Shown: positions 24,679 through 34,633, counted from the stretch's first letter. The stretch is 64,000 nt of DNA from Salinilacustrithrix sp003476595 (GCA_963972525.1 CAXAUZ010000003.1:124001-188000); one strand, 5' to 3'. A program made the numbers and translations. The notes: a model not told the origin generated them from the sequence alone.

Positions 24679-26455
24679 ATGTTCTTCGAAGTCCAGCCGG
24701 GCAGCAACACGGGCGATCGGCGGTACCGCGAGCTGGTGGAGCAGCTCGACATGCCGATGCTCATCCACGTCGACGGCACCATCGTGTTCGCGACCCAGGC
24801 GGTCGTCGACCTCGTGCGGGTCGAGGACCTCCAGGCGCTGAAGGGCCGCCAGCTGGTCGACTTCATCCACCCCGACGACCTCGAGGTGGTCGTCGCGCAC
24901 ATGGTGCGCGTCCTGGCCGGCGAACCCTCCGAGCGCCACCGGTACCGCATCCGGCGGGCCGACGGGACCGATGCGTGGGTGGCGGCGGCGGCCACGCCCT
25001 ACCTGCTCGGCGACGTGGCCGGCGCCCTCGTGGTGATCGAGGACATCACCGCCCGGCTCGACGCCGAAGCGAAGCTGCGGGCATCGGAGGTCCGCTACCG
25101 GGCGCTGGTGCAGAACAGCGCGGACATCGTCGCGATCGTGTCGGCCGAGGGTCGGCTGACCTACGTGAGTCCGGCGACGGCCGCGGTCCTGGGGCGCGAG
25201 GTCGACGAGGTCGCCGGCACCGACGTGCGCCGCTGGCTCCACCTCCCTCGGCCACGCCGTCGGCGACGTGGTGCTCGCCGAGATCGCGGACCGGATCCGG
25301 CGCTCGGTGCGCTCGGGCGACACGGTCGGCCGGGCCGGGGGCGACGAGTTCGTCCTCGTGCTGCCCCAGGCCGGCCGGATGCAGGACATCGGGGCCACCG
25401 TGGACCGCATCGTCAGCACCCTGCAGGAGCCCATCGAGCACGGGAACAGCCGCTTCCGCCTGTCCGCGTCCGTGGGGATCGCCTTCGCCCCGGAGCACGG
25501 CACCACGGGCGAGGGCCTGCTGCGCGCCGCGGACGCCGCCATGTACCGAGCCAAGCGGGAGCGATCCGGTCCCTCGGTGTACGACCACCGTGACCGGGAG
25601 CGGAGCATCGAGCGGCTCGCTCTCAGCTCGGAGCTGATCGATGCCATCGAGCTCGACCAGTTCGAGCTGCACTACCAGCCGAAGTACGACCTCGCCTCCG
25701 GCCGACTGATCGGCGCGGAAGCGCTGCTGCGGTGGTTCCACCCGACGCGGGGGCTCATCCCGCCCGACGGCTTCCTCCCCCTGGCCGAGGACACCGGCGC
25801 CATCCACGTCATCACCCGCTGGGTCATCGACACCGCCGTGGCGCAGGTCCGGGCGTGGACGGAGCAGGGCCACGACCTGTCGGTGGCGGTCAACCTGTCA
25901 CCGTCGAGCCTGCAGGATCCCGCCTTCGCCGACCACGTGCAGGCCGCGCTCGTGGCGGAGGGCGTGGCGAGCGAGCGGCTGGTCCTCGAGGTGACCGAGC
26001 AGACGGTGATGGCCGATCCGGAGACGGCGCTGAGCGTGATGCGCCGGCTGTCCGACCTCGGGGTGCGGTTCTCGGTGGACGACTTCGGCACCGGGTACAG
26101 CTCGCTCACCTACCTGCGGATGCTGCCGGTGACCGAGCTGAAGATCGATCGGTCCTTCATCGGGGACGACTGCGGCGCGGTCGACCACGACATCGTGGAG
26201 ACGATCATCGCCCTGAGCCGCCGCCTCGGCCTGCAGGTCGTGGCCGAGGGGATCGAGAGCTGCGACGCCACCGACTACCTGCGCTCCGCCGGCTGCGACG
26301 TGGGCCAGGGCTTCCATCTCGGCCATCCCGTGCCGGCCGCCGAGCTCGACCTCGGGCCGACCTGCGTGCGCCGTCCACGAGCGCCTGGTCCACGGGAGCG
26401 CCGGCAGCCACCTCGCCAGCTGAGCGCGGGGCGCGCGGCCGGTGGATCTCCGTAG
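24679..26455 (+). pseudogene. PAS-PAS-GGDEF-EAL signalling protein with internal loss and frameshift
   Basis: Cyclic-di-GMP signalling gene in two frames. From ATG 24679 (GAGGCGGAAG upstream) frame 1 encodes one complete PAS domain and the first half of a second, ending at TYVSPATAAVLGREVDEV and VRRWLH at about 25243. Without a stop, family sequence resumes in another frame with LGHAVGDVVLAEIADRI, the middle of a GGDEF domain, then AGGDEFVLVLP, and a full EAL domain (EALLRW, VNLSPSSLQDPAF, DDFGTGYSSL, LKIDRSFI). Missing are the second half of PAS2 and the first half of GGDEF, including the DxLTGLxNR start. Either a true deletion, leaving an EAL-only product from 25268, or an assembly collapse. 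Confidence 0.75.
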
Positions 26456-26464
26456 CCTGAAGGG
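26453..26464 (+). promoter_or_regulatory. Leaderless promoter of pirin gene
   Basis: TAGCCT (26453-26458), 6 bases, ATG 26465. The hexamer overlaps the stop of the upstream EAL frame. Confidence 0.55.
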
Positions 26465-27496
26465 ATGGCCGACCTGATCCGACAGACCATCCGCCTGGGT
26501 GCCCCGCCGTGGCCGACGGTCGATCCGTTCCTGTTCTGCGTCCACCACGTCGACGCCTACCCGTCGGGCAACCTGCACCTCGGGCCCGACGCCGACCTCC
26601 GGGGCCGGGCCATCGGCCAGGACTTCGCCGGCGTCGACGGCTGGAACATGTACCACGGCTCGGTCGTGCCCGGCTTCCCGTCGCACCCGCACCGCGGCTT
26701 CGAGACCATCACCTACGTGCGCCGGGGCCTGGTCGACCACGCCGACTCCCTCGGCGCCGCCGCCCGCTACGGCAAGGGCGACGTGCAGTGGATGACCGCC
26801 GGCAAGGGCATCCAGCACGCCGAGATGTTCCCGCTGCTCGACCAGTCCGGGCCCAACCCGATGGAGCTGTTCCAGATCTGGCTCAACCTGCCGGCCGAGG
26901 ACAAGATGGTCGAGCCCAGCTACAAGATGCTCTGGGACGACGAGATCCCCCGGGTGCCCGTTGACGGCGAGGGCGAGATCACCGTCATCGCCGGGGCCAT
27001 CCCCGGTCCCTCCGGTCTCGTGGTGCCGCCGTCGCCGGCGCCGGACTCGTGGGCCGCCCGCAGCGACACCGACGTGGCGCTCTGGCACGTCCGCCTCGGC
27101 GCCGGCGCGTCCGCCGTTCTCCCGCCCGCGGCCTACGAGGACACGGTCCGGGTCCTCTACGTGTTCGACGGCGATGGCCTGGCCGTGGACGGCCAGGACC
27201 ACGACGTGCCCACCGGCATCGTCCTGGACAGCAGCCAGGAGGCCCCGTTGCAGGCCCTCGGCGGGGGCGTGGACGTGCTGGTCATGCAGGGCCGACCGAT
27301 CGGGGAGCCCGTCGCCCAGTACGGCCCCTTCGTCATGAACACCAAGGCCGAGATCCAGCAGGCCTTCGAGGACTACCAGCGCGACCACTTCGGCGGCTGG
27401 CCCTGGGATCGCAGCGACCCCGTCCACGGGCGGGACCCGGCGCGGTTCGCCCGCCACGCCGACGGCCGCGAGGAACGAGCCCGCGAAGCGAGCTGA
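26465..27496 (+). CDS. Pirin-family cupin protein
   Basis: Bicupin protein of 343 residues. The N-terminal metal-binding cupin contains the pirin motif SHPHRGFETITYV and, further on, MTAGKGIQHAEMF, giving the three His and one Glu ligands. The C-terminal cupin is present (VLYVFDGDGLAVDGQDHDVP). Pirins are iron proteins with reported quercetin dioxygenase or redox-sensing regulatory roles; this one is longer than most (about 290-300) through a C-terminal extension ending GGWPWDRSDPVHGRDPARFA. Single gene with a leaderless promoter; converges with the ferritin-like gene, 3 bases apart. Confidence 0.9.
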   Translation: MADLIRQTIRLGAPPWPTVDPFLFCVHHVDAYPSGNLHLGPDADLRGRAIGQDFAGVDGWNMYHGSVVPGFPSHPHRGFETITYVRRGLVDHADSLGAAARYGKGDVQWMTAGKGIQHAEMFPLLDQSGPNPMELFQIWLNLPAEDKMVEPSYKMLWDDEIPRVPVDGEGEITVIAGAIPGPSGLVVPPSPAPDSWAARSDTDVALWHVRLGAGASAVLPPAAYEDTVRVLYVFDGDGLAVDGQDHDVPTGIVLDSSQEAPLQALGGGVDVLVMQGRPIGEPVAQYGPFVMNTKAEIQQAFEDYQRDHFGGWPWDRSDPVHGRDPARFARHADGREERAREAS

Positions 27497-27499
27497 GGG

Positions 27500-28525
27500 C
27501 TACGCCGCGGCGTCGAACTCCTGCAGCACCCGGTCGGCCTCGGCGTGGGCGCGGATGCGCTCCTCGAGCACCCGGCGCTGCTGGTCGGCCTCGAGGGCGG
27601 GCTTGTCCACCACGGCCCAGCGGACCAGGTCGTGCCAGAAGCGGTCGATCATCTCGGCTCCGCTGATGGTGCCCGGCGTGCCGGCGTCGTCGACGGTGCG
27701 GAACGTGCAGGCGCGGATCTCGCCCAGGTAGAGGCGCAGCGAGGAGACGTGGATCTCCTCGTCGGTGCGGATCCGGCCGATGATGTCGGCGGCCTCGTCG
27801 GCCTGCTCGGCGCGGTCGCCCCACAGGTCGGGGGTGCGCAGCACCGCCTGGGTCTCGGAGAAGCCGAGCTCGGCGCGGAACTCGATGAGCAGCAGGTTGG
27901 CCAGGAACGAGACCAGGCCCTCGATCTCGGGCCGGAGCTCGGGGATGCGACGCTCGTCGTCCGGGCGGGCGATGTTCTCGGGCGGGTCCACGTCGGGGTG
28001 GGCGCCGGCACCGAAGGCCAGGTCCCGCGCCACGAACCACATCTCGTCGTGGCCGCCGATGCCCTGGTCGGGGAGGCCGCCCTCGTCGAGGCCGTGGGCG
28101 ACGAGCAGGCCCTCGTTGAGGTGGCCGATGGCCATCTCGGAGATGTCCTCCACGATCACGTCCTGCAGGTCCGGGAAGGTGATGTCGGCGAGCAGGCGGC
28201 CCTTGGCCTCGATCTTGCCGATGATGGTGAGGTTGTTCCAGAACGTCTCCCCCAGCCCGTTGCGCAGCAGCACCCGCTGCTGCTCGACGTTGGGGAGGCG
28301 GACGCCGTCGAGGAGCGACGCGTCGGCGTCGAAGAGCTCGCCGCCCCGGTCGCGCAGCGCCTTGGTCCAGGCGTCGATGGCGGGCCCGCGGACCTTGGTG
28401 CGCGGCGGCTGGTAGGTGCCGTCCGCGAGGAAGCCGCCGTGCATGCGCCGACCGGCGATGACCTGCGGTTCGGCGTAGTCGTGATCTTCCATCAGCTCGT
28501 CACGGCGGTAGCGGAGCGTGAGCAC
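27500..28525 (-). CDS. Ferritin-like helical protein of unknown function
   Basis: A 341-residue protein from GTG 28525 (ATG 28492 would give 330). I do not recognise an exact family, but the Glu/His placement on long helices suggests a ferritin-like dimetal site: EDISEMAIGHLNEGLLVAHG, then HDEMWFVARDLAFG, NLLLIEFRAELGFSETQ and RTDEEIHVSSLRLYLGEIR. No signal peptide or membrane helix. Its upstream region carries the palindrome TTGACC-CACC-GGTCAA shared with the divergent YbhN-type gene. Possible roles are metal-dependent oxidation or metal storage; this is inference from motif spacing. Confidence 0.65.
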   Translation of the reverse strand: MLTLRYRRDELMEDHDYAEPQVIAGRRMHGGFLADGTYQPPRTKVRGPAIDAWTKALRDRGGELFDADASLLDGVRLPNVEQQRVLLRNGLGETFWNNLTIIGKIEAKGRLLADITFPDLQDVIVEDISEMAIGHLNEGLLVAHGLDEGGLPDQGIGGHDEMWFVARDLAFGAGAHPDVDPPENIARPDDERRIPELRPEIEGLVSFLANLLLIEFRAELGFSETQAVLRTPDLWGDRAEQADEAADIIGRIRTDEEIHVSSLRLYLGEIRACTFRTVDDAGTPGTISGAEMIDRFWHDLVRWAVVDKPALEADQQRRVLEERIRAHAEADRVLQEFDAAA

Positions 28526-28551
28526 GGTCGGGGACCCCCTGCGTCGTCGAC

Positions 28552-28567
28552 TTGACCCACCGGTCAA
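28552..28567. promoter_or_regulatory. TTGACC-N4-GGTCAA operator-like palindrome
   Basis: Six-base arms TTGACC and GGTCAA with spacer CACC, in the 97-base gap between divergent genes. The same arms with spacer GATC occur at 56628-56643. Size and symmetry fit a TetR-family binding site. Confidence 0.55.
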
Positions 28568-28622
28568 GGTACTCCTCGGGCGTCGTGCAGGGAATCGGGC
28601 GGTCCGCTGCCAGGCTGTGCCG

Positions 28623-29726
28623 ATGCTCGGCTGGGTCCCACGGTGGTTGCGTGCGGCCTTCGGCGTGCTCGTGATGGCCCTGGTCATCTGGTTCCTGGTG
28701 ATCCCGCAGTTCGGTCAGGCCGAGCGGGCCCTCGACGCGATCACCGGCGTGCACATGGGCTACGTCCTGCTCGGTGGTGTGCTGGTGGCGGCGTCCATGG
28801 CCGGCCAGGCCGAGCTGGTGCGGGCGATCCTCCCCGCCGGGCAGCGCCCGAGCCTGTCGGACATGGTCCGCATGGAGCTGGCCACGACCGCGGTGAGCCA
28901 CACCGTGCCGGGCGGGACCGCAGCCGGAACCGCCCTCGGCTACCGGCTCCTCACCCAGGCCGGTGTGCAGGGCACGTCCGCGGGCTTCGCGCTCGGGGTG
29001 CGGGGCATCGGCTCCGCCCTCGTGCTCAACCTCATCCTCTGGCTCGCGCTGCTCGTCTCCATCCCGACCCAGGGCTTCGACGGCCGGTACACGACGGCTG
29101 CCGTGCTGGGATCCGGCCTGCTCACCGCGGTCGGGGCGGTGGTCGTCGGGCTGCTGCGCTCGCCCCAGGCGACCACCCGGCTCGTGGCGCGGGTCCTGCG
29201 ACCCATCCCGTTCGTGGACGCCGACGCGGTGCCCCGGGTCGTCGGTCGGCTCTCCGACCAGCTGCGCGAGCTGGTCTCGGACCGGCGCCTCGCCGTGCGG
29301 GCGGTGGCCTGGGCCGCCGCGTACTGGCTCGGCCAGGCCGCCGCCCTCTGGGTGCTGCTGCTGGCCTTCGAGTGGACCGGCCACCCGGTGTCGGTGATGG
29401 TCGCGTTCGGGCTCGTGAACGTGCTCGCCGCACTGCCCGTGACGCCCCGGGGCCTGGGGGTGCTGGAAGCGGTGCTCATCCCGATGCTCGTGGGCTTCGG
29501 CGCACCGGCCTACATCGCGACCCTCGGCGTCATCAGCTGGCGCCTCCTGTCGTTCTGGGCGCCCATCCCGCTCGGCACGCTGGCGTACGTCTCGATCCGC
29601 CTGCGCCAGCCGGGCGTGCAGCCCGATCCCGATGATGCCGCCGACGAGCTCGGCACGGCGGGCCGGGAGCACCGTGAGCCCTGGTCGGAGTGGGCCGACC
29701 GCCACGCCATCCGCCGGCGGCGCTGA
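28623..29726 (+). CDS. YbhN/UPF0104 flippase-like membrane protein
   Basis: Integral membrane protein, 367 residues, about eight helices, of the lysylphosphatidylglycerol-synthetase transmembrane family (UPF0104, YbhN). The family's conserved segments are visible: MELATTAVSHTVPGGTAAG in the middle (the usual P-G-G-x-G turn) and NVLAALPVTPRGLGVLEAVL near the C-terminus. There is no aminoacyl-transferase domain, so it is a stand-alone membrane module, probably a lipid-handling flippase. ATG 28623 is preceded by CAGGCT at leaderless spacing. The C-terminal 40 residues are charged and cytoplasmic. Confidence 0.82.
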   Translation: MLGWVPRWLRAAFGVLVMALVIWFLVIPQFGQAERALDAITGVHMGYVLLGGVLVAASMAGQAELVRAILPAGQRPSLSDMVRMELATTAVSHTVPGGTAAGTALGYRLLTQAGVQGTSAGFALGVRGIGSALVLNLILWLALLVSIPTQGFDGRYTTAAVLGSGLLTAVGAVVVGLLRSPQATTRLVARVLRPIPFVDADAVPRVVGRLSDQLRELVSDRRLAVRAVAWAAAYWLGQAAALWVLLLAFEWTGHPVSVMVAFGLVNVLAALPVTPRGLGVLEAVLIPMLVGFGAPAYIATLGVISWRLLSFWAPIPLGTLAYVSIRLRQPGVQPDPDDAADELGTAGREHREPWSEWADRHAIRRRR

Positions 29727-29775
29727 GCCGCACGGTCGCACCGCCGCCGGGCGATGGCATCCTGGGCGGCTGCCC

Positions 29776-32700
29776 ATGGGACCCACCACCCCGTCACCCG
29801 CCACCCCGTCACCCGGCACGTTGCGCGAGCGCCTCGACCAGGCCTCGATCGCCGACGCGCACCGGCTCGGACGACGCCTCGGGAACCTGAAGCGGAAGAA
29901 GGGCGAGGCCCGCCAGGGCGCCCTCGACTCGATCGCCGCCGAGCTGGAGCGGTCCATCGCCGCCGTGGAGGCCAGGCGGTCCTCTGCGGTCGTGCCGACG
30001 TACCCAGACGAGCTCCCGATCACCGCCCGCCACGACGAGCTGCTCGAGGTGCTGCGCGACCACCAGGTCGTGATCGTCGCCGGCGAGACCGGGTCGGGCA
30101 AGAGCACCCAGCTGCCCAAGCTCTGCCTGGAGCTGGGTCGCGGCGTGCGGGGTCTCATCGGCCACACCCAGCCGCGCCGCATCGCGGCCCGGTCGGTGTC
30201 CGAGCGGGTGGCCGAGGAGCTCGGCGTGGAGGTCGGGGGCCAGGTCGGCTACGCCGTGCGCTTCACCGACCAGGTCGGGCCCGACACCCGGCTCAAGGTC
30301 ATGACCGACGGCATCCTGCTGAACGAGCTCCAGCGGGACCGGCTGCTGCTCGGCTACGACACGATCATCGTGGACGAGGCCCACGAGCGCAGCCTCAACA
30401 TCGACTTCATCCTCGGCTACCTCAAGGAGCTGCTGCCGAGGCGACCGGACCTCAAGGTCGTCGTGACCTCCGCCACCATCGACACCGAGCGCTTCGCCGA
30501 GCACTTCGCCGACGAGCGCGGGGCGGCGCCGATCATCGAGGTGTCGGGCCGCACGTACCCGGTGGAGCTGCGCTACCGGCCCGACGACGACGGCCAGCCG
30601 CCCCAGGACACCGTGCAGGCCGTGGCCGACGCCGTGCAGGAGCTCGTGCGCGAAGGCCCTGGCGACGTCCTCGTGTTCGCGTCGGGGGAGCGCGAGATCC
30701 GCGACATGGCCGACGCGGTGGAGGGCCTCCGGCTGCCCGGCACCGAGGTGCTGCCCCTGTTCGCCCGGCTCTCCTCGGCCGAGCAGCACCGGGTGTTCGC
30801 CCGCCACACGAAGCGGCGGGTGGTCATCGCCACGAACATCGCCGAGACGTCGATCACGGTCCCGGGCATCCGCTACGTCGTGGACCCGGGCACGGCACGG
30901 ATCTCCCGCTACAGCAAGCGGACCAAGGTGCAGCGCCTGCCCATCGAGGCGATCTCGCAGGCCAGCGCCGATCAGCGCGCCGGTCGCTGCGGCCGGGTGG
31001 CGCCGGGCATCTGCATCCGCCTCTACGCCGAGGACGACTACGTCAGCCGGCCCGAGTTCACCGAGCCCGAGATCCTGCGGACCAACCTGGCGTCGGTCAT
31101 CCTGCAGATGACGGCGATCGGCCTCGGCGACGTGGAGTCGTTCCCCTTCGTCGAGCCCCCCGACCGCCGCAACGTGGCCGACGGCGTCCTCCTCCTCGAG
31201 GAGCTCGGGGCCCTCGAGCCCGAGCGACCGGCCGACGACCGCCGACTCACCGACATCGGCCGCAAGCTGGCTCGCCTGCCCCTCGACCCCAGCCTCGGGC
31301 GCATGGTGCTCGAGGCCGAGCGCAACCGGTGCGTGCACGAGGTCATGGTCATCGTGGCCGGCCTGTCCATCCAGGACCCGCGCGAGCGCCCGACCGGCCA
31401 GGAGGAGCGAGCGGGTCAGCTGCACGCCCGGTTCCGCGTGCCCGGTTCCGACTTCCTCGGCTACCTGGCCCTGTGGGACCACGTGAAGGAGCGCCAGCGG
31501 GAGCTGTCGTCATCGAGGTTCCGTCGCGAGTGCCGCGACGAGCTGCTGCACTTCGTGCGCCTCCGGGAGTGGCAGGACGTCTACACCCAGATCCGCCAGG
31601 TGGTACGCAGCCTGAAGATCGGCATCGACCGCGGCGGCGCCGACGCCGACGCCATCCACCGCGCCCTGCTCGCCGGGCTGCTCGCCAACGTCGGCAACCG
31701 CGACGACAGCGAGGAGCCGGCACCGGCCAAGGGGCCGTCCGGGCGCCGGGGGCCGAAGGGCCCGATCGAGTACGTCGGGCCCCGCAACGCCCGCTTCGCC
31801 CTCGGCCGCGGGTCGGTGCTGTCGAAGAGCCCGCCCCGCTGGGTGATGGTGGCCGAGATCGTGGAGACCAACCGGCTGTGGGCCCGCACCGCCGCCACCA
31901 TCCAGCCGTCGTGGATCGAGCAGGCCGCCGGCCACCTGGTCACCCGCACCTACGACGAACCCCACTGGAACCCCGACCGTGGTGCCGCCCAGGTCATCGA
32001 GCGGGTCCGGCTGCGCGCCCTCACCATCGTGGAGGGCCGGGCGATCAACCTCGACCGCGTCGACCGTGCCATGGCCCGCGAGCTGTTCATCCTCCACGCG
32101 CTGGTGCGGGGCGAGTGGGAGAGCCACCACGGGTTCGTCCAGCGCAACGCCGATCGGGTCGCCGAGGTCCGGGCCATGGAGGACCGGGCTCGACGGCGGG
32201 ACATCCTCGTCGGCGAGGACGACGTGTTCGACGTCTTCGACGCCCGCATCCCGGACCACGTCACCGACGTCCGCCGCTTCGACCGGTGGTGGCGCGACAC
32301 GCAGCAGGACCAGCCCGACCTGCTCGACCTCACCGTCGCCGACCTGGTCGTGCCGGGCACCACCGACGTCGACGACACCGCCTTCCCGGACCGGTGGGAC
32401 GACGCGCCGGCCGAGATCCGCATCGACTACGAGTTCGAGCCGGGACGGGCGTCGGACGGCACGACCTTCGAGGTGCCGGTCGCCGTGCTGAACCGCACCG
32501 ACCCCGCGCCCTTCGAGTGGCTCGTCCCCGGGCTGCGCCACGAGCTCGTGACGAGCCTCATCAAGGCCCTGCCCAAGCAGGTCCGGCGCTCCCTCGTCCC
32601 GGCGCCCGACCGCGCCGCCGAGGTGCTCGAGCGGGTCGGCCCGGACGACGGGCCGCTGCGCGAGGTCGTGGCGGCCGAGCTGAGCCGGATGGCCGGCGTG

Positions 32701-33723
32701 CCCGTGACCCCGGACATGTGGTCGGACCTCGTGCTGCCCGGCCACCTCCGCCCCCGCTACCGCGTCGTGGGCGAGGGGCGCACCCTCGCCGAAGGTGACG
32801 ACCTGCGCGAGCTGGAGCGCAGGCTCCGAGCCCACGTGCGCGCCACCGTCGTGTCCCAGGCGCCGGAGCTCGAGCGCAGCGGCCTCACGTCGTGGTCCTT
32901 CGGGACCCTGCCGCGGGTGGTGGAGTCCACCGTCGACGGGTTCACCGTGCAGGGCTACCCGGCGGTCATCGACACCCAGGACTCCGTCGGGGTGCGCATC
33001 CTCGCGTCGGTCGACCAGCAGCGGGCCCTGCACTGGAACGGCGTCCGCCGGCTGCTGGCGCTGCAGCTGGGGAAGCCGGCTCGCGCCCTGCAGAAACGGC
33101 TCGACGCCCGGGTGCTCCTCGGCCTGACCGCTGCACCGCACGGGACGGTCACCGCTGCGGTCGACGACGCGCTCCACGGCGTGCTCGACGCGCTCCTGCT
33201 CGACGCCGGCGGCCCGCCCTTCGACGAGGACGGCTACGTCGCCCTCCGCCGGCGGGTGCAGGACCGCTGGCTCGACGACCTGGTGGTCGCGGTGACGACG
33301 CTGTCCGGGGTGGTGCAGCACGCCGAGCGCCTGCGCGAGCGGCTGGCCCAGCCGGCGCCGACGTCGTGGTCGGCCTCGCTGGACGACGTCACCCACCAGC
33401 TCACCCGGCTCGTGTTCGACGGCATGGTCGTCAGCATCGGCATCGACCGGCTCGCCCACCTGCCCCGCTACCTGGACGCGATCGACGCCCGCCTCGACAA
33501 GCTGCGGGAGGGGCCGGCCAAGGACGTCGAGCGCCTCCGGACCATCGCCCGACTGGAGGCCGAGCACGCCGAGGCGGTCTCGGTCCACGGGCTGACGGCG
33601 GCGCTCGACGACGTGCGCTGGCTGATCGAGGAGCTGCGCGTCCAGCTCTTCGCCCAGCAGCTCGGCACCGCCGTGTCCGTGAGCGAGAAGCGCATCCGCG
33701 AGCGCCTCCAGCGGCTCAGGTGA
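29776..33723 (+). CDS. hrpA: ATP-dependent RNA helicase HrpA
   Basis: DEAH-box RNA helicase of 1315 residues, the normal full length for bacterial HrpA. N-terminal RecA domains show motif I GETGSGKST, motif II DEAH in IIVDEAHERSLNIDF, motif III SAT in TSATIDTERFAEHF, and motif VI QRAGRCGR. They are followed by the winged-helix/ratchet region, an OB-type segment, and the long C-terminal DUF3418-like domain (about residues 700-1300) that separates HrpA from shorter DEAH proteins. HrpA acts on stalled ribosomes and mRNA in E. coli. Its 3' end overlaps the convergent kinase-like gene by 8 bases. Confidence 0.93.
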   Translation: MGPTTPSPATPSPGTLRERLDQASIADAHRLGRRLGNLKRKKGEARQGALDSIAAELERSIAAVEARRSSAVVPTYPDELPITARHDELLEVLRDHQVVIVAGETGSGKSTQLPKLCLELGRGVRGLIGHTQPRRIAARSVSERVAEELGVEVGGQVGYAVRFTDQVGPDTRLKVMTDGILLNELQRDRLLLGYDTIIVDEAHERSLNIDFILGYLKELLPRRPDLKVVVTSATIDTERFAEHFADERGAAPIIEVSGRTYPVELRYRPDDDGQPPQDTVQAVADAVQELVREGPGDVLVFASGEREIRDMADAVEGLRLPGTEVLPLFARLSSAEQHRVFARHTKRRVVIATNIAETSITVPGIRYVVDPGTARISRYSKRTKVQRLPIEAISQASADQRAGRCGRVAPGICIRLYAEDDYVSRPEFTEPEILRTNLASVILQMTAIGLGDVESFPFVEPPDRRNVADGVLLLEELGALEPERPADDRRLTDIGRKLARLPLDPSLGRMVLEAERNRCVHEVMVIVAGLSIQDPRERPTGQEERAGQLHARFRVPGSDFLGYLALWDHVKERQRELSSSRFRRECRDELLHFVRLREWQDVYTQIRQVVRSLKIGIDRGGADADAIHRALLAGLLANVGNRDDSEEPAPAKGPSGRRGPKGPIEYVGPRNARFALGRGSVLSKSPPRWVMVAEIVETNRLWARTAATIQPSWIEQAAGHLVTRTYDEPHWNPDRGAAQVIERVRLRALTIVEGRAINLDRVDRAMARELFILHALVRGEWESHHGFVQRNADRVAEVRAMEDRARRRDILVGEDDVFDVFDARIPDHVTDVRRFDRWWRDTQQDQPDLLDLTVADLVVPGTTDVDDTAFPDRWDDAPAEIRIDYEFEPGRASDGTTFEVPVAVLNRTDPAPFEWLVPGLRHELVTSLIKALPKQVRRSLVPAPDRAAEVLERVGPDDGPLREVVAAELSRMAGVPVTPDMWSDLVLPGHLRPRYRVVGEGRTLAEGDDLRELERRLRAHVRATVVSQAPELERSGLTSWSFGTLPRVVESTVDGFTVQGYPAVIDTQDSVGVRILASVDQQRALHWNGVRRLLALQLGKPARALQKRLDARVLLGLTAAPHGTVTAAVDDALHGVLDALLLDAGGPPFDEDGYVALRRRVQDRWLDDLVVAVTTLSGVVQHAERLRERLAQPAPTSWSASLDDVTHQLTRLVFDGMVVSIGIDRLAHLPRYLDAIDARLDKLREGPAKDVERLRTIARLEAEHAEAVSVHGLTAALDDVRWLIEELRVQLFAQQLGTAVSVSEKRIRERLQRLR

Positions 33724-34573
33724 GCTGGGCCAGCGCCCGCTCGGTGCCGGCGACGTAGCCGCCGCCGAACTTGATGGCGTGCACGACGAGGGGCGCCAGC
33801 TGGTGGAGCGGCACCCGCGCCTCCCAGCCGTCGGCCAGCGGGTGCACGTCGTCGTAGGCGGCGAAGCAGGCGGCGCCGAACCCACCGAAGAGCCGCATCA
33901 TCGCGAGGTCGAACTCGCGATGGCCGCCGTGGGCGGCTGGGTCGATCAGCCAGCTGCGCCCGTCCCGGTCGACGAGGCGGTTGCCGGCCCACAGGTCGCC
34001 GTGCAGCCGGGCCGGTGGCTCGACCGGACCGCCGAGGTCGCCGAGCCGGGCGGCGACCCGCTCGAGGTCGGCGATCGCTGCGTCCGGCAGCGCGCGGCCA
34101 TCCCGCGCCAGGCGGGCCAGCGGGAGGAGGCGCTGCGTGGCGTAGAACTCGGCCCACGTCTCGCAGGGCTCGTTGGGCAGGCCCCGGCTGCCGGTGGTGC
34201 GGCGGTCCTCGCGCCCGAACGCCGGCGCACCGGCGAGGTGGAGCTCGGCCAACCCGCGACCGAGGTCGGCCTCGGTGCCCGGACCGGGTCGGCCCTCGTC
34301 GATCCACTCCAGCGCGAGGAACGGTGGGTCGTCGGACACGGCGAGCACCTCGGGCACCAGCACCGAGCCGACGTCGCGCAGCCACCGCAGCCCCGTGGCC
34401 TCGGTGGTGAAGAAGCTCGGCGGGGGATCGTCGTGGGTCTTCACGAACACCCGACGCCCGTCGTCCAGGTCAGCCCGGTAGGCGGCGGCGACGTCCCCAC
34501 CCGACACGGCGGCGAGCGCCACCGGCGCGGCGCCGAGCGCGGCGGCGATCGAGGTGCGGAGGACGTCGTCCAC
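33716..34573 (-). CDS. Fructosamine kinase-family protein
   Basis: A 285-residue kinase of the fructosamine-3-kinase/aminoglycoside-phosphotransferase fold, which phosphorylates ketosamines on glycated proteins or free amines. Visible: FVKTHDDPPPSFFTTEATGL (ATP-binding Lys and Glu), catalytic loop LHGDLWAGNRLVD, and metal-binding LIDPAAHGGHREFDLAMM. All key residues are present. GTG 34573 is the start because TACGGT lies seven bases before it. The last 8 bases overlap the 3' end of hrpA on the other strand. Confidence 0.88.
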   Translation of the reverse strand: MDDVLRTSIAAALGAAPVALAAVSGGDVAAAYRADLDDGRRVFVKTHDDPPPSFFTTEATGLRWLRDVGSVLVPEVLAVSDDPPFLALEWIDEGRPGPGTEADLGRGLAELHLAGAPAFGREDRRTTGSRGLPNEPCETWAEFYATQRLLPLARLARDGRALPDAAIADLERVAARLGDLGGPVEPPARLHGDLWAGNRLVDRDGRSWLIDPAAHGGHREFDLAMMRLFGGFGAACFAAYDDVHPLADGWEARVPLHQLAPLVVHAIKFGGGYVAGTERALAQLT

Positions 34574-34586
34574 GCCGGCGACCGTA
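34574..34586 (-). promoter_or_regulatory. Leaderless promoter of fructosamine kinase-like gene
   Basis: On the minus strand TACGGT (34586-34581), 7 bases, GTG 34573. No ribosome site. Confidence 0.6.
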
Positions 34587-34619
34587 CCGTCCGGCTCGGT
34601 GCCGCTCTGTCCGATCTGT

Positions 34620-34633
34620 CACGATCTCGGGTG
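34620..34633 (+). promoter_or_regulatory. Possible leaderless promoter of sterol desaturase gene
   Basis: CACGAT (34620-34625) lies 8 bases before ATG 34634. It keeps the A at position 2 and T at position 6 of the -10 pattern but lacks the first T, so it is a weak match. Confidence 0.35.
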
